This document shows, one piece after another, positions 36,301-48,300 of a DNA stretch of 64,000 bases. Origin of the DNA: Owenia fusiformis. Lineage: Eukaryota > Annelida > Polychaeta > Sabellida > Oweniidae. Where the stretch lies: NCBI GenBank assembly GCA_903813345.2, contig CAIIXF020000012.1, forward strand, positions 4,073,318-4,137,317, in the 5' to 3' direction. Each line of letters opens with the position of its first letter. The first letter of the stretch is position 1. The notes under the pieces were generated by a model. It was not told the origin of the DNA. It saw only the letters and a list, made by a program, of their open reading frames with translations, and ran no database searches. Both the position numbers and the translations under genes were made by a program.

Positions 36301-39300
36301 GAATGCATTCTCAATGAAAAATATTAATAATATTTATACTGACCACATAAAAAGCTTAATAGCATTCCAAAATCCAATTCAAAAGTTTTGATATCATAAC
36401 AATTCAGTGTTAAACTGACAATATTTGAGCAATTTTGTAAGAAATATGTGATATTTGGTAAAAAGAGTTCAAGTTAGACAAGTTAATTTTTCAATTAGAT
36501 ATGATGATTGGTAGGTATTCACAATAGTCAGATGTTGGGATATACAGGTTTCACTGCTGATATATCATTTATACAAAATGATGAACTAGAACTACTGTGC
36601 TAGGTGCATTTGATAATTTTTACCACAATGTTAATACTATGTCAGGAAAAGAAAGCACCCATGACACTTTGCTTGTACAACTTGAAAATCAACAACACTT
36701 TAAGATTTGATAAAGGTGTCTACCAAATGAGTAATCCACATAAATTCAAATAAAAGCACTTGGTATGCTATTCCCTATGATGCTATTTATAGATTTTTTA
36801 AATCTAAAATTGACCTTGGGTTTATGAGAGTGGTAAATTGGAATGCAGTTATATGAAGTATTGAATTGGCTGGAATTGGACACAAGTTGCCTAGCTATGT
36901 GTGAGTAAACTATGATCTTATGTGGATACAAACAGTTCGTTTGACAATGATCATCTATCTTATCTGTAAAATCAGAACTTAAAAAGGGGTTTGAAATGGA
37001 GATCGATGAAACCATACCACAAATTGATAAAACTATGCTATGGCTATGACAAAAGGAAAATTAAGATTAACTTACATGTATATGTTGAAATTTGGAGAGT
37101 TTTGGAAAGCTATATTTGATAGGGATGGGACGGTTCGTTTCGGTTCGGTTCGGTTTTTCGGATCATCAGCCGTCGGTTCGGTTTTTTCGGTTCGGTTCAT
37201 TCATTTTAAGGATTTGTATTGATTGACATGATTAGCTGCTTTGTCTCTGACTTCACTGCTGACTGTCACTTTCTTTTATCCAAACGGCTGATTTTAGCTT
37301 TGTGGGGGCTGCAATAATCTTCATTTCTTTTGGGAAAACGGGAATTTGAGATCCAGACGCCATATTTGAATGTATTGTGGGTGCGCACAAAATAATACCC
37401 TATATCGAACCTGCGCAAATATAAATTTGCGCAAATCTTTGTATCAATTATGCCACGTTATAACAATAATTTATAGATGGAATGTTATAGAATTTCATGA
37501 ACAATACATATTATTTAGAATACACGACTAAAGAATATAGTACCAGGGACCACATGATTGATTACCGAGGGATACGAATATGCGGATACGAAACGAATCT
37601 AGTAAACGAGTGAGCTAGCAACAGACAAGACAGACAAGGTAGGGACTAGGAATATCAAAAATGTTGCTGTGAAACAGTGTTTTTAACTGTTTTATTGATA
37701 CTTGACCAATGAAATATTAATCCGAAAACGATCCGAAAAGCAGATCCGAAAGTAGGGCCGTGATCCGAAAACCGATCCGAAGGCTATGAACCGCGGTTTT
37801 TTCGGTATTTCGGTTATCCGTCCCACCCCTAATATTTGACTACTCCATCAAATCTAGTAAAGGAGCCCAAAAAATAGATTTCATATTAGACTCCTAGTAG
37901 TCTCAATCAGTAAAGGATTCTGAAAGAATGCGAAGAATGGATGCTTCCCCTACTGAACTTTAATCCAAAGAAGAAATTACACCATTACCTAAAAATATGA
38001 ATACCTTTTGGCCAAGTCATATAAAATTTTTTTCAAAGATTACAAAGAAATTTAATAAAGCAGCATTCTAAAATTTAATGACTATCATTTCAATAAATGT
38101 AAAAAATTCTTCAACTGCTAGAAAACGTCATCTGCAAAGTCAGTATGTAAACATTTTCTACAATGTCTGTTTAATACATATTGATCATATATATCACCAT
38201 ATATACTTTTTTGATCTACATGAAGATTTTAGTGTGACAAGACCCTTTTACCCTGGAGTTCCTAATCTCATTGCACTAACGGGAGTTTCTAGGCCCAGTG
38301 GGGTATGATCCTTATAATCCTTATTTTCCCAAATAATTACTGTTGCCGGGTGACAAGTTGTTTTATTGGGAGTGTAGTGATTATAATTTGATAATTTATA
38401 ATAATATTTTGTATTAGAAGATGATCATTGCTTAATTACAGTATGGGCATAACAAAATATAGAGAAATCATGTTTCTTTTAATTAACCATGTCTTTATGT
38501 ATTTTGACAATGTAGAACATTACATCAAACATGTTGATGTGAAAAAGTAAAAACGCTATATCACATAATAAATATCATCAAATAATAATTAATTAGTTAT
38601 AATCCATTTAACCAATCAATTACTACACTGTATACAATATCCCTAGGAACAGTTACACTTTAGGGGGGGGGGGGATTTATTAACCTCTCACCCCCTTAGG
38701 AACTCTAGGGTAAGGTCCTCAAATGTAATGATATTTCTTTTAACAACAATACTTGTAACATGGATCAAACCTGACCACAATATTTTCAACATCTAATTTC
38801 TAAGCTAAAAAGTCATCCATTCAAAAAGAGGGACATCCAAGGCAATACCTGAAATCGAAAAGGAGGACTGAAAGTATCGCAACAGATTTAGGATAGTCAC
38901 ATGTTGGATTTTTGCTATTTTCTGAGGATATGAGGAGGTGCATATGTTAGGCCAATGCATTTCCTCCAGGAAAAGCACTCATAGAGATGATAAAATAATT
39001 TCTATTTGAGACAGCGTGCAAACAACCCACCCACATGCATCAATATGTTGTGTTTTGACAAACAGTTAACCCCTTTAAAGAAATAATGCATTCCATCAGG
39101 GGTTTAAAAGATATCAAATATGGGTGACCAAAATTAAGCTGAAAGTAATGGAGCACATGAGTTTTCCCTATGGGAAAATAACAGGAAAATATTGTTTTCT
39201 GCTTTATCTAAAAGAAATTTATTATTCCTTTTTATGGGTTAACTTTGTCTCAAAACACAACATATTGATGCAACAAAAATTGAAAAAGCAGGGGTGAAAG

Positions 39301-42300
39301 GGCTTGAAAATCAGGACAACATTTTCGAAAAAACATGTGGGTGTATTGTTTGCACCTTCGCTGTCTCAAAGTCCAAACTATTTTATCACCTCCACTGGCG
39401 GATTAGGGGGGGGGGCCCAGGGGCCCGGGCCCCCCCCCCTTGGGTGGGCCCAGAAAAAAAAAATTGGGCCCAAAAAATTTTTTGGGCCAAACAAGGCCTT
39501 CAGGCCCCAAAAAGTGGGCCTTTTTGGTCATTACTGGGCCTTTTAAGGCCTTATTTGTTAATTTCAGGCCAAATTTTGAAGAAAATGGGCCTCAAAATTT
39601 CAAAATTTGGGCCCACTTTTGGATTTTAGGGGCCCAAAATTTTTTTCCGCGCAAGCGCGGACGTTTTTTCTCTGACCTGAAATTTGGGCCCCCCCCCTTG
39701 TTGGTTCCTGGATCCGCCCCTGACCTCTAAGAGTTCTTTTCCTGTAGGTAATGCAATGGCCTATCATATGCACCTGCTTAAATCCTCGGGAAACAGACAA
39801 AATCTAACATATGACTGTCTGAAATATGTTGCGATACTTTCCGTGCTCCTTTGAGACCTGATATTTCTCAATTTTTTAAACATTGCACTTGTTAAAATTC
39901 TTAAACTTCCTTAAAATTCATCTTTGGTATGTTTTACTTCTTAGTTTCACACTCTAAAAATATATGTTTCATCATAGAGGTATGGATGAAAAACCATAAG
40001 GGTCATTCATGACTATACCTAACATTCGTAAATTTGAAACCTTATATTTACAATTTTTCAAATTTTGGACTTGTTTAAAATCTTTAACTTCCTTAAAAAC
40101 CATCTAAATTATGTTCTACATCTTTAGTTCCATACTACAAAACCATAAATATCACCAAAGAGGGATGGATTTAGAAACTATAGGGGTCAGCCAAGGCTAT
40201 ACCTGGAATTTGTAAATTTGAAACCTTATATTTACATTTTTTCAAATTTTGGACTTTTTTAAAACCTTTAACTTCCTTAAAACCCATTTAAACTATGTTT
40301 TACATCTTAGTTCCACACTATAAAAACATATATATCATCATAGAGGGATGGATCTAGAACCTATAGGGGTCAGCCATGGCTATACCTGGAATTCGTAAAT
40401 TTGAAACCTTATATTTACAATTTTTCAAATTTTGGACTTGTTTAAAACCTTTAACTTCCTTAAAACCCATCTAAATTATGTTTTTCATCTTAGTTCCATA
40501 CTGTAAAACCATAAATATCATCATAGAGGGATGGATCTAGAAACTATAGGGGTCAGCCATGGCTATACCTGGAATTTGTAAATTTGAAACCTTATATTTA
40601 CAATTTTTCAAATTTTGGACTTGTTTAGAACCTTTAACTTCCTTAAAACCCATCTAAATTATGTTTTACATCTTAGTTCCATACTATAAAACCATAAATA
40701 TCATCATAGAGGGATGGATCTAGAAACTATAGGGGTCAGCCATGGCTATACCTGGAATTCGTAAATTTGAAACCTTATATTTACAATTTTTCAAATTTTG
40801 GACTTCTTTAAAACCTTTAACTTCCTTAAAACCCATCTAAATTATGTTTTACATCTTAGTTTCACAGTATAAAACCATAAATATCATCATAGAGGGATGG
40901 ATCTAGAAGTTATATGGGTCAGCTATAGTCATACACAAAATCCAGCTGTCAAAAATGTCAAATTTTTCGAAAAATCAACAATTTTTTTCTCAGCTCCTAC
41001 CTCTTCCATGGCTTTGCATCTTTCAGGGTTTCTAACCCTGCTATTGGGCACTTCACATGAATTTTTCCAACCTCTTACAGTGTCTAATTGAAAAGTTAGA
41101 ATCAAAATAGTAAGAAAATGAGTCACGAATTTGCCCCCTGGGGTACATTCCTTGTACTAATTTTCAAATTCTTTAGGATTTATCAGCATCAATTATACTG
41201 CAAGTGATTCATATATATAATATCTATGTATGTCACTTACAAACATCAAAATATCTAAGGTTATTTAGTGTGAACAATTTTTTCCCCAGGGTGGCGTGTT
41301 TTTGGGGGGTGGGGGGCTAACTCCTCAAAAAAAGGAACTTCCTACCACTCTGTGAAGCTATCACCTAGGCGGAAAATTCATCCAAGACTCTCCCCTAACT
41401 GAAAATGCTGCCAAACCAACTATACACCATTTATTGAGAATTTTCCTCCTCGCCCCTTGAGTATCAGAATAAAATTCATATTCCATCTTTCCCATGAGAT
41501 AACCTCTATATCTCTCTTATTTTAGTTGCTGGAAGGATGTGTGGCAGGTGATGTCTACCGAATGCCGGGAAGAAGTTGTGCTCATTGATGCAGAAAGTCT
41601 TATGGACACATTAGATAACTATTTAAGAAAGCACAGGTATGTTTAGAAAGCATGGACTTCTAAAGCTTAAACCTGCACATCGCTCCAAAACGCAATATGT
41701 TGACACATATTGTTTTTACATTTTCAAGCTCAGTAATATAAAGTTTATGTAAATAAAAATTGTTTTTTCTGCGTAATGTCAAAGAACAATCATTTAGTTA
41801 AAAAAAATAAGAAGAAAAATTGGGTGTGGAATTCGAACCCAGGCCTCCTGCGTGCTGAGCGAGCATTCTAGCGCAAGACCACCAAGTTATTATGAAAGAT
41901 ATGAGTAATTAAACGCTATTTATGTTGAATGCTATAATTCGGAAGTGACGTCACGTTCTTAATTTAGAAACCTTTCCAAAATCATATCGTCGTCACCAAT
42001 CGAAGCAATTCAATGAACAATCTTTGAAATGACACATTTATCGTAAGTATTAATACACAAGATTTGCCCCATTTGTTCATCATTCTATAATCTGAAATGA
42101 TAAAGTTCACCCTCGAAACAACCCAAGATTGCGTTTTGGAGGGCTGTGCGGGTTTAAAATGATACATTGACATGATTGAGGGTCACATTCGATTTTGGGA
42201 CCAATAGGCCCAATCTTTCAATCTAGGCCTTGAGCAGTGATCTCCCCAGCATTAAAGCAAGTGGGCACAGCACCCACCTGAGATTTTGAAAATAGGCTTG

Positions 42301-45300
42301 CACCCACCTGAAAATCCATTTTCACCCACTTGAAAATGAGAAAAAATCATGAAATATTGGCATATTTTGACCAATTTTGGTCTGAATTGTGAAAATGAGA
42401 AATTTGCACTGTTGAGTGTCATGAAAATATTTATATCCCATCTAATATTTTGTTCCAACAAAGACAAACGCTGAATGGAAAATATAGTTGGCCCTTAGAG
42501 TAACAAATATGCCTAACAATGCACAAATCAAAATTTACAATTATCGCTTATGAATCATTTGTAATTAAGTAGCAATAGTTTATAATAGTCTCAAGCATAG
42601 ACAAAAGGTTCCCACACGAGCCATTTATATCAGTCACACACCTGTTTAAGATAATTGCTCCACAGTTGTGATTGTCCCTTTAGAATTATTTGAGGTCTTA
42701 TTGTTTATTTTAGGTTTTGCTCAGAGTGTAAAGCTAAAGTAGTGGTGGCTTACAAGATATTAGTTGGAGAGGTAGACTGCACCCAAGAGAAGGCATACTG
42801 CCCTATGCTCTATGATGGTCTAAGGTAATCAGCTATTCGTTATGAGTTATCATGGGCATAGCGCCCGGTACGCTGGGTACACACAGGCGTACCAGATGGT
42901 TGCAAATTTGCTCCAAATACAAGCAAATTTAAAAAAAATTCTGGGGAACCCCCCCCTGACCTCCTGAAGGCTTGTTTTTGTTTCTCTCTACTCTTGCTCC
43001 CATGCGGGCTCCCGTGGTGGTGTACTACTTCGAAAAATAGCGCTACGCCCATGGTTATACTCTTAACAGTTGACGTGTCACGGATACCTGATTTTGTTTT
43101 TGGTGGTGAGCTATTGTTTTAGTCTTCAACTATTTTTTTGGATGACCTTTGATGGTCATCGTTTGGCATTTAGCAGTCGGTGTCCGTTTCAAATGGCAGA
43201 TGGTGACATTTTGTACGTTAATGCCTTGTCCTGATTTGCCGAACTTGACTCTCATTTTGGAACACTGAACAAATATACAACTATTATATACTAATTTCCA
43301 TTTAATTGGCTGATGAAGCTGATTTATTTAACAAAAATTATAAGTTTTAATGAATGTTTGCAGATGCTGTCACCAGGAGAAGCACGTCCATGTGTCATGT
43401 GAGACAGACTTTATCGCACGTTTGATCGTCAGAGCAGAACCAGAACTTGTTGGAAAGTAAGTGCAGGAACTGGGTTTGTTCTATAGCTTTTCACAACTTT
43501 AACTTTAACAACTCTTGATTTATAACAGCAAATTAGAAATTCTTGATACAGTGAGGTTGCAAGTGTAATATGTTCAAGGTATTATGTTGCCCTTACATAA
43601 AGGTATAATTGCTGCTAATTCAATTTCAATTCAATTTATTTATTTCATAATTCTTATATAATATACACTATAAAAACAAGCCGCTATGTTTGTATTTTTT
43701 GTAATTAACCTTATCAATTCTGGTTCCAAGTGCTGTATTTACTTGATTGCTTGAAATAAAATGGAACATTAAAAAAAACGTAAGTGTTGTGCAGTAGGAG
43801 ATGGGGGCTTTCAAGAATGGTGGCTTAAAATATAAGGATTATCAGGCTCGAAAGCATGTGTTTTGTTCATGAGGTCACTCTCTGGTCAAATAAATTATAT
43901 GTTATACACATCTTTTAGCAATCGTCGAGAGCGTCACGCCAAGACTATAGATGTCGCACAGGAAGAAGTATTAACATGTCTGGGGATACACTTGTATGAG
44001 AGGCTGCACAAAATATGGCAGAAGTTGAGAGCTGAAGAACAGACATGGCAGATTCTTTTCTACATGGGGATTGATTCATTGAAGAAAAGCTTTGAGGTGA
44101 GAGCTCATAAGATTGTCACGACAACTGATACTCTAAATATGTGAAAATACCACAAAAATTGATTCATTGAAGAAAAGCTTTGGGGTGAGAGCTCATGAGA
44201 TTGTCATGACAACTGACACTCTAAATATGTGAAAATACCACAAAAATTGATTCATTGATATAAAGTTTTGAGGTGAGAGCTCATGAGATTGTCATGACAA
44301 CTGAGACTCTAAATATGTGAAAATACCACAACAATTGATTTATTAAAGAAAAGCTTTGAGGTGAGAGCTCATGAGATTGTCACGACAACTGAGACTCTAA
44401 ATATGTGAAAATACCACAAAATTGATTTATTAAAGAAAAGCTTTGAGGTGAGAGCTCATGAGATTGTCACGACAACTGAGACTCTAAATATGTGAAAATA
44501 CCACAAAAATTGATTCATTGATGAAAAGTTTTGAGGTGAGAGCTCATGAGATTGTCATGACAACTGAGACTCTAAATATGTGAAAATACCACAACAATTA
44601 ACCAGGTTAAGGTATTGAGGTGCATAGACTTGAAGAAATATAACTTCCTTTGGAAAAGGAGAAGAGACGGGGGGTTTCTAACTTGGAGTCATTGTGTTCA
44701 TGTGTTTGATTTGTTTTATTCTAGATGGAGCTTGAGAAGAAACAGGGGGTTTCTAACTTGGAGTTAATGTGCGAAGAGCTGCTGCTGGAAGAACGTGCCA
44801 AGGAACAAAAACGCGAACAGAAACGTCAGAAGAAGAAGAAAAAGAAACAAAAAAGTGCAAAACCCGACATTGATAATGAAAAGGAAAACTGTAAGGTAGG
44901 AAAATTGATGTACTTGGCATTGATCCATATTTTCAAATCTATGTCACAGGTTTCTAACATTATTCTCTAGCTCTTTTCATTAAAGCTCATGAATGTTGTC
45001 AAATGCAAATTTGGTGCTGGCCTCAATGCCAGGTGCATGGAAACAGAAAAATGTTTTCCAAATTATGAAAGCAGTTAATCTACCCTGTTGTTCCTGTGTT
45101 ATAAAAATATATCCTTCAAGGCTAGAATCACTTGTCTAACCTGTCAATCACTTGTCATATCACACTACTACCTGTCAATCACTTGTCATATCATATCACA
45201 CTACTACCTGTCAATCACTTGTCATATCACACTACTACCTGTCAATCACTTGTCATATCATATCACACTACTACCTGTCAATCACTTGTCATATCATATC

Positions 45301-48300
45301 ACATGACTACCTGTCAATCACTTGTCATATCATACCACACTACTACCTGTCAATTTCTTGTTCTAGTGTGATGAAAATACCAATACCACTGCTACAATCT
45401 GTGCCTCCTGTGATGACCACTCCTCCAAGGCTAGTAACCTGCCACTCAGCTGTCAAGACTGTGATGGCCAAAGACAACCTGTCATAAAAGGGGGTGGGGC
45501 TGAGAAAAAAGGAGGAGCTAAAGGCGGGTCCAGTTGCCAATTGCTTAGCGAAACCAGTTGTCGGAATGGAAACCAGAACCAGAATGGTTACCATAGTATT
45601 GTAGCTGATAGTTGTCATGGTAACAGCTTAAACATACGTTATATTTATCTAATTTCAAACTAAATGTGTAAAGCGAGACTAAGTTCATGTACAGAAAGGT
45701 TCAATACTTGTCAAATGTTCTTAAATAAATTTGGAGGATAAAATACCTTGATAATTCTTATATCAGGAAGCTCTATTCACATTTTATTCCAAGTCACTTA
45801 TTCCTAACAATTATGTTTCTAGGCAATAGTGATAGCAGTCGTAGTGATAGCAGTTGCCGTAGTGACAGTAGTTGCCTCGGTGATCAGGGGTACTCATCAT
45901 GGTTGGAAGGCTGTGAAAGTTGTAGTATACCAAGTTCTGCTGAAGGATCAGAAATCGCCAGTCAAGATGGTGAGTCGATTAAGTTCAGCTATTACCCGAC
46001 ATCTTAATCTCCTGCCAGGTTTGATTTGTCACTATGGCGTACTTTATTATTATCTATTTAATAATTAATTTTTCATTTTGTAATCTATAAATCCAGAATT
46101 TTAAATTAAACTTGAAGAAAGAATATGTTTTATGAGACTTGTGTATGGGAAACTACCCAAGGATCGGCAAGAGTGCTCTATTCTAGAGAACATCCCTCTC
46201 AAATTTGCCCATATAGCCCTACCCTAGCATATGCCCACATAACCCTATTCCACTCAAATATGCCCATATAGCCCTACCCTAGCATATGCCCACATAGCCC
46301 CATTCCTTTCAAATTTGCCCATATAGCCCCATTCCACTCAAATATGCCCATATAGCCAAACCCTCTCAAATATTCCCATATAGCCCTACCCTCTCAAATA
46401 TGCCCATATAGCCATACCCTCCCAAATATGCCCCTGTAGTCCTACCCTCTCAAATATGCCCCTGTAGTCCTACCCTCTCATAAACTCACTGTTATGCTTT
46501 TCAACAGGTGATTCTAGTCCATGTTGTATAAGGCACATGCATGGGGAACTACCTGAAGTTTGCCATGACTGTACTACATTGGAGAGCGGCGTCAAGAAAT
46601 CACCTCGGAAGAATGGCTTTGTCAGAAAGGTAAGAACAAGGGTTTCCTAATAGCAAGCAAAAGGTGATTTTCTATTTTACATTGTAACATTTACATATTA
46701 AAATACGATATAACCCAACTATCACACCAAACTAGTTCTCACTACGTTCTCGAAAACAGGCTTCAACTGTGTACGAACGGACTGGACGTACTTAGAACCA
46801 TTTGGGGTATATTTACAAACTTCATCGAACGTACTCGAACAGGTAGGTCCTCTAGAACTTAGAACATGCTCAAAATGTTCTCTTTGTCGTCACGTTCTAC
46901 ATTTAGAACGAGTGACAACCTACTAATAACGAGCTGACGTACTACGAACGGAACCGTGGTACTTCAATCCTACTAGGGACATTTTTACAACGAGTTGAAC
47001 CGTCTGAGGACAAATTGAAAACGAGGTAGAACTAATTGCAAATAGGTTAAAACTGATTAAGAACGTATTTTTCAATGAATATAGCTATCACACCAAGCAA
47101 GTTGCCACTGCGTTCTTCAAAACTAGTTTTAAACTGTGTGCGAACGGTATGAACGTAGCTACAACGTTCTTCGGTCTGTTTACGAACTTCATGGATTTTC
47201 CTGGACGGGGAACTTGATTTAGAATTTTGAATCAATTCGATGGCGACCATATCATTCTGTAATCAGGTCATGATGACCTTCTAGACTAAGGGACGCGTTA
47301 TACGACGTTGCACACCGTTGTGGTGCGACCTGAACGAACTGCGAATAAGATGAACATATTGAAGACTGTTTATGAAAGAAGTAGCTAATTATTTTAGACA
47401 TATTTCCCGACCACAGCCAAATTGAGCCCGTTTTACGACGTTTTCGTAGGACTGTCAAGAACAAGTAAGAACTAGTTTGGTGTGATAGGGGGGTAAGCAA
47501 GAATATCTTGGTACCTCAGTGTAATGCTCTATATTTAAGTGTAACTTGTGTGTATTTCAGTGTGAGCAGAGAGATGTTGGATCAATGAAGAATGGAGCTT
47601 TAAGTAATGGGAGCATAAACCAAAAATACGGAGGTCTTACACTTATATATTTGTATTTCAGTGTAATGCTCTATATTTAAGTGTAACTTGTGTGTATTTC
47701 AGTGTAATGCTCTTTATTTAAGTGTAACTTGTGTGTATTACAGTGTGAGCAGAGAGATGTTGGATCAATGAAGAATGGAGCTTTAAGTAATGGGAGCATA
47801 AACCAAAGATACGGAGGTCTTACACTTATATATTTGTATTTCAGTGTAATGCTCTATATTTAAGTGTAACTTGTGTGTATTTCAGTGTAATGCTCTTTAT
47901 TTAAGTGTAACTTGTGTGTATTACAGTGTGAGCAGAGAGATGTTGGATCAATGAAGAATGGAGCTTTAAGTAATGGGAGCATAAACCAAAGATACGGAGG
48001 TCTTACATTGACTCTTGAGGACATGCTGGAGGTATAGTATTCAAATAATCAAAAGTCAACTAAAGAAAAAATCTTCAAATTGACTGATTTTGTAATTTCT
48101 TGAAATACTTTTGTTACTTATCAAGCTTATTTCCTCTGCACTTTATGTATTCCTGGGGAATGTCTCATGTCAGTGTGTAATATTTTGAAATGAATGATTT
48201 TGATGAAGATGTGTCTAAGGGGCGGGGTCAAAATATCGATGTTCATATGGAGACGAAAGTACTTTCGTGAGGGGGGAGGGGGTTTTTGTGCACTTTCGTT

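Larger units (their letters stand above)
34397..41470. mobile_element. 7-kb imperfect palindrome in GGNBP2 intron 4
   Basis: The outer arms 34397-36025 and 39860-41470 are inverted copies, for example CTACCACTCTGTGAAGCTAT at 41341 against 34508. Inner arms 38850-39140 and 39170-39860 also pair, with a centre near 39150. The left arm is interrupted at about 36025-38850 by unrelated DNA including a hAT MITE; the right arm carries a MITE at 39393. No transposase was recognised. Confidence 0.85.

Noticed and set aside
39294-39800. Several overlapping frames on both strands
   Set aside because: They arise from G/C runs of a 330-bp MITE and appear in all frames.
45088-45487. Frames rich in SITCHI repeats
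   Set aside because: Minisatellite artefacts; only the exon-10 frame from 45367 is supported.
47561-47818. First two exon-13 copies as extra GGNBP2 exons
   Set aside because: They lack the exon's 3' part and a good donor, and the frame runs to TAA.
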